The notes under the pieces were generated by a model, which worked only from the letters and a program-made list of their open reading frames with translations, was not told the origin of the DNA and did not search any database. This document shows, in pieces, positions 1-10,977 of a stretch of DNA of 64,000 nucleotides. Each line of letters starts with the position of its first letter. Within the stretch, counting starts at the first letter, position 1. Source of the stretch: Xiphydria camelus (taxonomy: Eukaryota > Arthropoda > Insecta > Hymenoptera > Xiphydriidae); the NCBI GenBank assembly GCA_963678675.1, contig OY783192.1, forward strand, positions 30,395,487 to 30,459,486. Reading direction: 5' to 3'. The translations under genes and the position numbers were made by a program.

Positions 1-333
1 AGGATGGTCGAGAATTCGATTCCAGAGATTTCGATTTTTGCGAAAAATCGCATTTTCTGTAAGGTCCCGACCTGACAGAAATTGTCAATTTTTTCGAAAA
101 ATGAAAATCTTCGGAATTGGAATCTCGACCACCCTATCCGATGTATTTTTTTACGCTGATTCCGAAAAGCACGGTTATTTGGTCGAAATCTCAAAGGAAA
201 TATGAAATAACGCTGATTTTGTGTATAAAGAAATTTTTCTTTCCGCAAGAAATCATCGATATCTCGGTGTTCCGTTGAGATTTCCTCAATAAATCTATCA
301 TTTTCGTAATCAGCGCGAAAAAATACATAAGAT
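1..333. repeat. Representative 333-bp monomer (two dyads)
   Basis: The unit has about 119 G+C of 333 and about 22 CpG by hand count. One EcoRI site (GAATTC) lies at 13-18, so EcoRI should release most of the array as monomers. The unit has two centres of dyad symmetry, at 67.5 and 234.5, which split it into halves of 167 and 166 bp. Reverse-complementing one half and aligning it to the other gives roughly 70% identity by eye with almost no gaps. Recurring variable sites are TGACAG/TTACAG just after dyad 1, the A/T tract at dyad 2, CTC...TCTATC or ATC...TATATC after dyad 2, GATGG/GGTGG near the start, and GAAATC/GAAACC before dyad 2. Confidence 0.95.
185..284. repeat. Dyad 2 of the standard monomer (example)
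   Basis: The second inverted repeat is centred at 234.5. GAAATCTCAA at 185-194 is the exact reverse complement of TTGAGATTTC at 275-284, in perfect register about the centre. At the tip, AAAGAAA (227-233) pairs with TTTCTTT (236-242) around TT. The region between is about 60% matched. Other monomers carry variant tracts here, such as AAACAAATTTTTTTTT or AAAAAAAATATTTTTT, which weaken or alter the tip stem. Confidence 0.88.
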
Positions 334-501
334 AGGGTGGTCGAGAATTCGATTCCAGAGATTTCGATTTTTGCGAAAAATCGCATTTTCTGTAAGGTCC
401 CGACCTTACAGAAATTGTCAATTTTTTCGAAAAATGAAAATCTTCGGAATTGGAATCTCGACCACCCTATCCGATGTATTTTTTTACGCTGATTCCGAAA
501 A
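301..501. repeat. Dyad 1 of the standard monomer (example)
   Basis: This imperfect inverted repeat has arms of about 100 bp, centred at 400.5. The outermost matched motifs are TTTTCG at 301-306 and CGAAAA at 496-501. The outer 45 bp of the arms match at about 39 positions, and the inner part matches less well with small gaps. At the tip, CTGTAAGGTC pairs perfectly with GACCTTACAG across a CC loop. In monomers carrying TGACAG instead of TTACAG, this 10-bp tip stem has one mismatch. Confidence 0.9.
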
Positions 502-3500
502 GCACGGTTATTTGGTCGAAATCTCAAAGGAAATATGAAATAACGCTGATTTTGTGTATAAACAAATTTTTTTTTCCGCAAGAAATCATCGATATCTCGG
601 TGTTCCGTTGAGATTTCCTCAATAAATCTATCATTTTCGTAATCAGCGCGAAAAAATACATAAGATAGGATGGTCGAGAATTCGATTCCAGAGATTTCGA
701 TTTTTGCGAAAAATCGCATTTTCTGTAAGGTCCCGACCTGACAGAAATTGTCAATTTTTTCGAAAAATGAAAATCTTCGGAATTGGAATCTCGACCACCC
801 TATCCGATGTATTTTTTTACGCTGATTCCGAAAAGCACGGTTATTTGGTCGAAACCTCAAAGGAAATATGAAATAACGCTGATTTTGTGTATAAAAAAAA
901 TATTTTTTCCGCAAGAAATCATCGATATCTCGGTGTTCCGTTGAGATTTCCTCAATAAATCTATCATTTTCGTAATCAGCGCGAAAAAATACATAAGATA
1001 GGATGGTCGAGAATTCGATTCCAGAGATTTCGATTTTTGCGAAAAATCGCATTTTCTGTAAGGTCCCGACCTGACAGAAATTGTCAATTTTTTCGAAAAA
1101 TGAAAATCTTCGGAATTGGAATCTCGACCACCCTATCCGATGTATTTTTTTACGCTGATTCCGAAAAGCACGGTTATTTGGTCGAAACCTCAAAGGAAAT
1201 ATGAAATAACGCTGATTTTGTGTATAAAAAAAATATTTTTTCCGCAAGAAATCATCGATATCTCGGTGTTCCGTTGAGATTTCCTCAATAAATCTATCAT
1301 TTTCGTAATCAGCGCGAAAAAATACATAAGATAGGATGGTCGAGAATTCGATTCCAGAGATTTCGATTTTTGCGAAAAATCGCATTTTCTGTAAGGTCCC
1401 GACCTGACAGAAATTGTCAATTTTTTCGAAAAATGAAAATCTTCGGAATTGGAATCTCGACCACCCTATCCGATGTATTTTTTTACGCTGATTCCGAAAA
1501 GCACGGTTATTTGGTCGAAACCTCAAAGGAAATATGAAATAACGCTGATTTTGTGTATAAAGAAATTTTTTTTTCCGCAAGAAATCATCGATATCTCGGT
1601 GTTCCGTTGAGATTTCATCAATAAATATATCATTTTCGTAATCAGCGCGAAAAAATACATAAGATAGGATGGTCGAGAATTCGATTCCAGAGATTTCGAT
1701 TTTTGCGAAAAATCGCATTTTCTGTAAGGTCCCGACCTGACAGAAATTGTCAATTTTTTCGAAAAATGAAAATCTTTGGAATTGGAATCTCGACCACCCT
1801 ATCCGATGTATTTTTTTACGCTGATTCCGAAAAGCACGGTTATTTGGTCGAAATCTCAAAGGAAATATGAAATAACGCTGATTTTGTGTATAAAGAAATT
1901 TTTCTTTCCGCAAGAAATCATCGATATCTCGGTGTTCCGTTGAGATTTCATCAATAAATATATCATTTTCGTAATCAGCGCGAAAAAATACATAAGATAG
2001 GATGGTCGAGAATTCGATTCCAGAGATTTCGATTTTTGCGAAAAATCGCATTTTCTGTAAGGTCCCGACCTGACAGAAATTGTCAATTTTTTCGAAAAAT
2101 GAAAATCTTCGGAATTGGAATCTCGACCACCCTATCCGATGTATTTTTTTACGCTGATTCCGAAAAGCACGGTTATTTGGTCGAAATCTCAAAGGAAATA
2201 TGAAATAACGCTGATTTTGTGTATAAACAAATTTTTTTTTCCGCAAGAAATCATCGATATCTCGGTGTTCCGTTGAGATTTCCTCAATAAATCTATCATT
2301 TTCGTAATCAGCGCGAAAAAATACATAAGATAGGATGGTCGAGAATTCGATTCCAGAGATTTCGATTTTTGCGAAAAATCGCATTTTCTGTAAGGTCCCG
2401 ACCTGACAGAAATTGTCAATTTTTTCGAAAAATGAAAATCTTCGGAATTGGAATCTCGACCACCCTATCCGATGTATTTTTTTACGCTGATTCCGAAAAG
2501 CACGGTTATTTGGTCGAAACCTCAAAGGAAATATGAAATAACGCTGATTTTGTGTATAAAAAAAATATTTTTTCCGCAAGAAATCATCGATATCTCGGTG
2601 TTCCGTTGAGATTTCCTCAATAAATCTATCATTTTCGTAATCAGCGCGAAAAAATACATAAGATAGGATGGTCGAGAATTCGATTCCAGAGATTTCGATT
2701 TTTGCGAAAAATCGCATTTTCTGTAAGGTCCCGACCTGACAGAAATTGTCAATTTTTTCGAAAAATGAAAATCTTCGGAATTGGAATCTCGACCACCCTA
2801 TCCGATGTATTTTTTTACGCTGATTCCGAAAAGCACGGTTATTTGGTCGAAACCTCAAAGGAAATATGAAATAACGCTGATTTTGTGTATAAAGAAATTT
2901 TTTTTTCCGCAAGAAATCATCGATATCTCGGTGTTCCGTTGAGATTTCATCAATAAATATATCATTTTCGTAATCAGCGCGAAAAAATACATAAGATAGG
3001 ATGGTCGAGAATTCGATTCCAGAGATTTCGATTTTTGCGAAAAATCGCATTTTCTGTAAGGTCCCGACCTGACAGAAATTGTCAATTTTTTCGAAAAATG
3101 AAAATCTGGAATTGGAATCTCGACCACCCTATCCGATGTATTTTTTTACGCTGATTCCGAAAAGCACGGTTATTTGGTCGAAATCTCAAAGGAAATATGA
3201 AATAACGCTGATTTTGTGTATAAAGAAATTTTTCTTTCCGCAAGAAATCATCGATATCTCGGTGTTCCGTTGAGATTTCATCAATAAATATATCATTTTC
3301 GTAATCAGCGCGAAAAAATACATAAGATAGGATGGTCGAGAATTCGATTCCAGAGATTTCGATTTTTGCGAAAAATCGCATTTTCTGTAAGGTCCCGACC
3401 TGACAGAAATTGTCAATTTTTTCGAAAAATGAAAATCTTCGGAATTGGAATCTCGACCACCCTATCCGATGTATTTTTTTACGCTGATTCCGAAAAGCAC

Positions 3501-4294
3501 GGTTATTTGGTCGAAATCTCAAAGGAAATATGAAATAACGCTGATTTTGTGTATAAAGAAATTTTTCTTTCCGCAAGAAATCATCGATATCTCGGTGTTC
3601 CGTTGAGATTTCCTCAATAAATCTATCATTTTCGTAATCAGCGCGAAAAAATACATAAGATAGGATGGTCGAGAATTCGATTCCAGAGATTTCGATTTTT
3701 GCGAAAAATCGCATTTTCTGTAAGGTCCCGACCTTACAGAAATTGTCAATTTTTTCGAAAAATGAAAATCTTCGGAATTGGAATCTCGACCACCCTATCC
3801 GATGTATTTTTTTACGCTGATTCCGAAAAGCACGGTTATTTGGTCGAAATCTCAAAGGAAATATGAAATAACGCTGATTTTGTGTATAAAAAAAATATTT
3901 TTTCCGCAAGAAATCATCGATATCTCGGTGTTCCGTTGAGATTTCCTCAATAAATCTATCATTTTCGTAATCAGCGCGAAAAAATACATAAGATAGGGTG
4001 GTCGAGAATTCGATTCCAGAGATTTCGATTTTTGCGAAAAATCGCATTTTCTGTAAGGTCCCGACCTTACAGAAATTGTCAATTTTTTCGAAAAATGAAA
4101 ATCTTCGGAATTGGAATCTCGACCACCCTATCCGATGTATTTTTTTACGCTGATTCCGAAAAGCACGGTTATTTGGTCGAAATCTCAAAGGAAATATGAA
4201 ATAACGCTGATTTTGTGTATAAACAAATTTTTTTTTCCGCAAGAAATCATCGATATCTCGGTGTTCCGTTGAGATTTCCTCAATAAATCTATCA

Positions 4295-4644
4295 TTTTCG
4301 TAATCAGCGCGAAAAAATACATAAGATAGGACGGTCGAGAAATCTCTGGAATCGAATTCTGAATCACCCTATCTTATGTATTTTTTTACGCTGATTCCGA
4401 AAAGCACGGTTATTTGGTCGAAATCTCAAAGGAAATATGAAATAACGCTGATTTTGTGTATAAACAAATTTTTTTTTCCGCAAGAAAACATCGATATCTC
4501 GGTGTTCCGTTGAGATTTCATCAATAAATCTATCATTTTCGTAATCAGCGCGAAAAAATACATAAGATAGGACGGTCGAGAAATCTCTGGAATCGAATTC
4601 TGAATCACCCTATCTTATGTATTTTTTTACGCTGATTCCGAAAA
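4295..4644. repeat. Two 241-bp short units (hairpin-tip deletion class)
   Basis: Two consecutive periods measure 241 bp. Their dyads are 4295-4403 and 4536-4644. The right arm, with ATCTCTGG, GAATTC and CTATCTTATG, is the one found in the 312-bp hairpin class and not in the 333-bp class. The left arm stops at GTCGAGAA and joins ATCTCTGG directly (junctions 4341/4342 and 4582/4583). Relative to a 312-bp unit exactly 71 bp are missing, and 312 minus 71 is 241. GAA is present at both breakpoints. Both copies carry GACGG in place of GATGG and TGAATC in place of TGGATC, so one arose by duplication of the other. Confidence 0.92.
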
Positions 4645-6441
4645 GCACGGTTATTTGGTCGAAATCTCAAAGGAAATATGAAATAACGCTGATTTTGTGT
4701 ATAAACAAATTTTTTTTTCCGCAAGAAATCATCGATATCTCGGTGTTCCGTTGAGATTTCCTCAATAAATCTATCATTTTCGTAATCAGCGCGAAAAAAT
4801 ACATAAGATAGGATGGTCGAGAATTCGATTCCAGAGATTTCGATTTTTGCGAAAAATCGCATTTTCTGTAAGGTCCCGACCTGACAGAAATTGTCAATTT
4901 TTTCGAAAAATGAAAATCTTCGGAATTGGAATCTCGACCACCCTATCCGATGTATTTTTTTACGCTGATTCCGAAAAGCACGGTTATTTGGTCGAAACCT
5001 CAAAGGAAATATGAAATAACGCTGATTTTGTGTATAAAAAAAATATTTTTTCCGCAAGAAATCATCGATATCTCGGTGTTCCGTTGAGATTTCCTCAATA
5101 AATCTATCATTTTCGTAATCAGCGCGAAAAAATACATAAGATAGGATGGTCGAGAATTCGATTCCAGAGATTTCGATTTTTGCGAAAAATCGCATTTTCT
5201 GTAAGGTCCCGACCTTACAGAAATTGTCAATTTTTTCGAAAAATGAAAATCTTCGGAATTGGAATCTCGACCACCCTATCCGATGTATTTTTTTACGCTG
5301 ATTCCGAAAAGCACGGTTATTTGGTCGAAATCTCAAAGGAAATATGAAATAACGCTGATTTTGTGTATAAACAAATTTTTTTTTCCGCAAGAAATCATCG
5401 ATATCTCGGTGTTCCGTTGAGATTTCCTCAATAAATCTATCATTTTCGTAATCAGCGCGAAAAAATACATAAGATAGGATGGTCGAGAATTCGATTCCAG
5501 AGATTTCGATTTTTGCGAAAAATCGCATTTTCTGTAAGGTCCCGACCTGACAGAAATTGTCAATTTTTTCGAAAAATGAAAATCTTCGGAATTGGAATCT
5601 CGACCACCCTATCCGATGTATTTTTTTACGCTGATTCCGAAAAGCACGGTTATTTGGTCGAAATCTCAAAGGAAATATGAAATAACGCTGATTTTGTGTA
5701 TAAAAAAAATATTTTTTCCGCAAGAAATCATCGATATCTCGGTGTTCCGTTGAGATTTCCTCAATAAATCTATCATTTTCGTAATCAGCGCGAAAAAATA
5801 CATAAGATAGGATGGTCGAGAATTCGATTCCAGAGATTTCGATTTTTGCGAAAAATCGCATTTTCTGTAAGGTCCCGACCTTACAGAAATTGTCAATTTT
5901 TTCGAAAAATGAAAATCTTCGGAATTGGAATCTCGACCACCCTATCCGATGTATTTTTTTACGCTGATTCCGAAAAGCACGGTTATTTGGTCGAAATCTC
6001 AAAGGAAATATGAAATAACGCTGATTTTGTGTATAAACAAATTTTTTTTTCCGCAAGAAATCATCGATATCTCGGTGTTCCGTTGAGATTTCATCAATAA
6101 ATATATCATTTTCGTAATCAGCGCGAAAAAATACATAAGATAGGATGGTCGAGAATTCGATTCCAGAGATTTCGATTTTTGCGAAAAATCGCATTTTCTG
6201 TAAGGTCCCGACCTGACAGAAATTGTCAATTTTTTCGAAAAATGAAAATCTTCGGAATTGGAATCTCGACCACCCTATCCGATGTATTTTTTTACGCTGA
6301 TTCCGAAAAGCACGGTTATTTGGTCGAAATCTCAAAGGAAATATGAAATAACGCTGATTTTGTGTATAAACAAATTTTTTTTTCCGCAAGAAATCATCGA
6401 TATCTCGGTGTTCCGTTGAGACTTCCTCAATAAATCTATCA
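4645..6441. repeat. Array segment B: 333-bp monomers
   Basis: Standard monomers lead up to the first hairpin block. Units alternate between the A-rich and C/T types of the dyad 2 tract (near 5036, 5369, 5702, 6035, 6368). The last unit has GAGACTTCC in place of GAGATTTCC near 6419-6427. That rare base also marks the duplicates at 9001 and 10957. Confidence 0.92.
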
Positions 6442-6933
6442 TTTTCGTAATCAGCGCGAAAAAATACATAAGATAGGATGGTCGAGAATTCGATTCCAGA
6501 GATTTCGATTTTTGCGAAAAATCTAAGGGGTATGCCTTAGATTTTTTGCAAAAATCGAAATCTCTGGAATCGAATTCTGGATCACCCTGTCTTATGTATT
6601 TTTTTACGCTGATTCCGAAAAGCACGGTTATTTGGTCGAAATCTCAAAGGAAATATGAAATAACGCTGATTTTGTGTATAAACAAATTTTTTTTTCCGCA
6701 AGAAATCATCGATATCTCGGTGTTCCGTTGAGATTTCCTCAATAAATCTATCATTTTCGTAATCAGCGCGAAAAAATACATAAGATAGGATGGTCGAGAA
6801 TTCGATTCCAGAGATTTCGATTTTTGCGAAAAATCTAAGGGGTATGCCTTAGATTTTTTGCAAAAATCGAAATCTCTGGAATCGAATTCTGGATCACCCT
6901 ATCTTATGTATTTTTTTACGCTGATTCCGAAAA
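6442..6933. repeat. Hairpin-type 312-bp units, tandem pair
   Basis: Dyads lie at 6442-6621 and 6754-6933. In the first, arms 6442-6528 and 6535-6621 (87 bp each) surround the loop GGTATG (6529-6534), with CTAAGG and CCTTAG at the tip. It matches at about 79 of 87 positions, and the second at about 80. The first member has CCCTGTC, the second CCCTATC. Two EcoRI sites 86 bp apart lie in each unit. The unit after the second hairpin carries ATATGATATAAC in place of ATATGAAATAAC. Confidence 0.95.
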
Positions 6934-7398
6934 GCACGGTTATTTGGTCGAAATCTCAAAGGAAATATGATATAACGCTGATTTTGTGTATAAAAAAATT
7001 TTTTTTTCCGCAAGAAATCATCGATATCTCGGTGTTCCGTTGAGATTTCCTCAATAAATCTATCATTTTCGTAATCAGCGCGAAAAAATACATAAGATAG
7101 GATGGTCGAGAATTCGATTCCAGAGATTTCGATTTTTGCGAAAAATCGCATTTTCTGTAAGGTCCCGACCTTACAGAAATTGTCAATTTTTTCGAAAAAT
7201 GAAAATCTTCGGAATTGGAATCTCGACCACCCTATCCGATGTATTTTTTTACGCTGATTCCGAAAAGCACGGTTATTTGGTCGAAATCTCAAAGGAAATA
7301 TGAAATAACGCTGATTTTGTGTATAAACAAATTTTTTTTTCCGCAAGAAATCATCGATATCTCGGTGTTCCGTTGAGATTTCCTCAATAAATCTATCA

Positions 7399-7890
7399 TT
7401 TTCGTAATCAGCGCGAAAAAATACATAAGATAGGATGGTCGAGAATTCGATTCCAGAGATTTCGATTTTTGCGAAAAATCTAAGGGGTATGCCTTAGATT
7501 TTTTGCAAAAATCGAAATCTCTGGAATCGAATTCTGGATCACCCTGTCTTATGTATTTTTTTACGCTGATTCCGAAAAGCACGGTTATTTGGTCGAAATC
7601 TCAAAGGAAATATGAAATAACGCTGATTTTGTGTATAAACAAATTTTTTTTTCCGCAAGAAATCATCGATATCTCGGTGTTCCGTTGAGATTTCCTCAAT
7701 AAATCTATCATTTTCGTAATCAGCGCGAAAAAATACATAAGATAGGATGGTCGAGAATTCGATTCCAGAGATTTCGATTTTTGCGAAAAATCTAAGGGGT
7801 ATGCCTTAGATTTTTTGCAAAAATCGAAATCTCTGGAATCGAATTCTGGATCACCCTATCTTATGTATTTTTTTACGCTGATTCCGAAAA
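7399..7890. repeat. Hairpin-type 312-bp units, tandem pair
   Basis: Dyads lie at 7399-7578 (CCCTGTC type) and 7711-7890 (CCCTATC type). A single 333-bp unit separates this pair from the previous one. The following unit has the ATC...TATATC alleles. Confidence 0.94.
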
Positions 7891-9021
7891 GCACGGTTAT
7901 TTGGTCGAAATCTCAAAGGAAATATGAAATAACGCTGATTTTGTGTATAAAGAAATTTTTTTTTCCGCAAGAAATCATCGATATCTCGGTGTTCCGTTGA
8001 GATTTCATCAATAAATATATCATTTTCGTAATCAGCGCGAAAAAATACATAAGATAGGATGGTCGAGAATTCGATTCCAGAGATTTCGATTTTTGCGAAA
8101 AATCGCATTTTCTGTAAGGTCCCGACCTGACAGAAATTGTCAATTTTTTCGAAAAATGAAAATCTTTGGAATTGGAATCTCGACCACCCTATCCGATGTA
8201 TTTTTTTACGCTGATTCCGAAAAGCACGGTTATTTGGTCGAAATCTCAAAGGAAATATGAAATAACGCTGATTTTGTGTATAAAGAAATTTTTCTTTCCG
8301 CAAGAAATCATCGATATCTCGGTGTTCCGTTGAGATTTCATCAATAAATCTATCATTTTCGTAATCAGCGCGAAAAAATACATAAGATAGGATGGTCGAG
8401 AATTCGATTCCAGAGATTTCGATTTTTGCGAAAAATCGCATTTTCTGTAAGGTCCCGACCTTACAGAAATTGTCAATTTTTTCGAAAAATGAAAATCTTC
8501 GGAATTGGAATCTCGACCACCCTATCCGATGTATTTTTTTACGCTGATTCCGAAAAGCACGGTTATTTGGTCGAAATCTCAAAGGAAATATGAAATAACG
8601 CTGATTTTGTGTATAAACAAATTTTTTTTTCCGCAAGAAATCATCGATATCTCGGTGTTCCGTTGAGATTTCATCAATAAATATATCATTTTCGTAATCA
8701 GCGCGAAAAAATACATAAGATAGGATGGTCGAGAATTCGATTCCAGAGATTTCGATTTTTGCGAAAAATCGCATTTTCTGTAAGGTCCCGACCTGACAGA
8801 AATTGTCAATTTTTTCGAAAAATGAAAATCTTCGGAATTGGAATCTCGACCACCCTATCCGATGTATTTTTTTACGCTGATTCCGAAAAGCACGGTTATT
8901 TGGTCGAAATCTCAAAGGAAATATGAAATAACGCTGATTTTGTGTATAAACAAATTTTTTTTTCCGCAAGAAATCATCGATATCTCGGTGTTCCGTTGAG
9001 ACTTCCTCAATAAATCTATCA

Positions 9022-9513
9022 TTTTCGTAATCAGCGCGAAAAAATACATAAGATAGGATGGTCGAGAATTCGATTCCAGAGATTTCGATTTTTGCGAAAA
9101 ATCTAAGGGGTATGCCTTAGATTTTTTGCAAAAATCGAAATCTCTGGAATCGAATTCTGGATCACCCTGTCTTATGTATTTTTTTACGCTGATTCCGAAA
9201 AGCACGGTTATTTGGTCGAAATCTCAAAGGAAATATGAAATAACGCTGATTTTGTGTATAAACAAATTTTTTTTTCCGCAAGAAATCATCGATATCTCGG
9301 TGTTCCGTTGAGATTTCCTCAATAAATCTATCATTTTCGTAATCAGCGCGAAAAAATACATAAGATAGGATGGTCGAGAATTCGATTCCAGAGATTTCGA
9401 TTTTTGCGAAAAATCTAAGGGGTATGCCTTAGATTTTTTGCAAAAATCGAAATCTCTGGAATCGAATTCTGGATCACCCTATCTTATGTATTTTTTTACG
9501 CTGATTCCGAAAA
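9022..9513. repeat. Hairpin-type 312-bp units, tandem pair
   Basis: Dyads lie at 9022-9201 (CCCTGTC) and 9334-9513 (CCCTATC). This is a duplicate of the pair at 6442-6933, displaced by 2580 bp. It shares the upstream GAGACTTCC base and the downstream ATATGATATAAC variant. Confidence 0.94.
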
Positions 9514-10977
9514 GCACGGTTATTTGGTCGAAATCTCAAAGGAAATATGATATAACGCTGATTTTGTGTATAAAAAAATTTTTTTTTCCGCAAGAAATCA
9601 TCGATATCTCGGTGTTCCGTTGAGATTTCCTCAATAAATCTATCATTTTCGTAATCAGCGCGAAAAAATACATAAGATAGGATGGTCGAGAATTCGATTC
9701 CAGAGATTTCGATTTTTGCGAAAAATCGCATTTTCTGTAAGGTCCCGACCTTACAGAAATTGTCAATTTTTTCGAAAAATGAAAATCTTCGGAATTGGAA
9801 TCTCGACCACCCTATCCGATGTATTTTTTTACGCTGATTCCGAAAAGCACGGTTATTTGGTCGAAATCTCAAAGGAAATATGAAATAACGCTGATTTTGT
9901 GTATAAACAAATTTTTTTTTCCGCAAGAAATCATCGATATCTCGGTGTTCCGTTGAGATTTCCTCAATAAATCTATCATTTTCGTAATCAGCGCGAAAAA
10001 ATACATAAGATAGGATGGTCGAGAATTCGATTCCAGAGATTTCGATTTTTGCGAAAAATCGCATTTTCTGTAAGGTCCCGACCTGACAGAAATTGTCAAT
10101 TTTTTCGAAAAATGAAAATCTTCGGAATTGGAATCTCGACCACCCTATCCGATGTATTTTTTTACGCTGATTCCGAAAAGCACGGTTATTTGGTCGAAAT
10201 CTCAAAGGAAATATGAAATAACGCTGATTTTGTGTATAAAAAAAATATTTTTTCCGCAAGAAATCATCGATATCTCGGTGTTCCGTTGAGATTTCCTCAA
10301 TAAATCTATCATTTTCGTAATCAGCGCGAAAAAATACATAAGATAGGATGGTCGAGAATTCGATTCCAGAGATTTCGATTTTTGCGAAAAATCGCATTTT
10401 CTGTAAGGTCCCGACCTTACAGAAATTGTCAATTTTTTCGAAAAATGAAAATCTTCGGAATTGGAATCTCGACCACCCTATCCGATGTATTTTTTTACGC
10501 TGATTCCGAAAAGCACGGTTATTTGGTCGAAATCTCAAAGGAAATATGAAATAACGCTGATTTTGTGTATAAACAAATTTTTTTTTCCGCAAGAAATCAT
10601 CGATATCTCGGTGTTCCGTTGAGATTTCATCAATAAATATATCATTTTCGTAATCAGCGCGAAAAAATACATAAGATAGGATGGTCGAGAATTCGATTCC
10701 AGAGATTTCGATTTTTGCGAAAAATCGCATTTTCTGTAAGGTCCCGACCTGACAGAAATTGTCAATTTTTTCGAAAAATGAAAATCTTCGGAATTGGAAT
10801 CTCGACCACCCTATCCGATGTATTTTTTTACGCTGATTCCGAAAAGCACGGTTATTTGGTCGAAATCTCAAAGGAAATATGAAATAACGCTGATTTTGTG
10901 TATAAACAAATTTTTTTTTCCGCAAGAAATCATCGATATCTCGGTGTTCCGTTGAGACTTCCTCAATAAATCTATCA

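Larger units (their letters stand above)
1..4294. repeat. Array segment A: thirteen 333-bp-class monomers
   Basis: Only standard monomers occur here. One is 331 bp because two bases (TC) are missing near 3108. GGTGG-type starts occur near 337 and 3997. Several adjacent units carry the GAAACC variant (near 855, 1188, 1521, 2518, 2851). Units at about 907-1770 recur at about 2239-3102, an offset of 1332 bp (four monomers). No gene is present. Confidence 0.93.

Noticed and set aside
12..24. RNA polymerase III B box (AATTCGATTCC) suggesting a tRNA-derived element
   Set aside because: Three of eleven positions differ from the canonical box, no A box is found at a fitting distance, and there is no SINE-like tail.
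56..80. CENP-B box at the dyad 1 tip (minus strand TTCTGTAAGGTCGGG)
   Set aside because: Only seven of the nine core positions fit; the G of TTCG and the central A are missing. Hairpin units lack the site altogether.
150..172. Hammerhead ribozyme core, as found in some satellites (CTGAT...GAAA)
   Set aside because: CTGATTCCGAAAA on the plus strand and CTGATTACGAAAA on the minus strand of the other half resemble the core, but the CUGANGA element is broken and there is no room for stem II.
191..421. 76-codon minus-strand and 61-codon plus-strand frames in each monomer as small genes
   Set aside because: They are repeated in every unit, overlap the long frame in another phase, and resemble each other only because the monomer is an inverted dimer.
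6523..6540. Rho-independent terminator (CTAAGG, loop, CCTTAG, then a T run)
   Set aside because: The stem is part of an 87-bp arm, the T run is inside the arm, and there is no upstream gene or bacterial context.
6442..6621. MITE or foldback transposon insertion at the hairpin units
   Set aside because: There is no target-site duplication or foreign sequence. The arms are made of the array's own left arm, and the unit is shorter, not longer, than a standard monomer.
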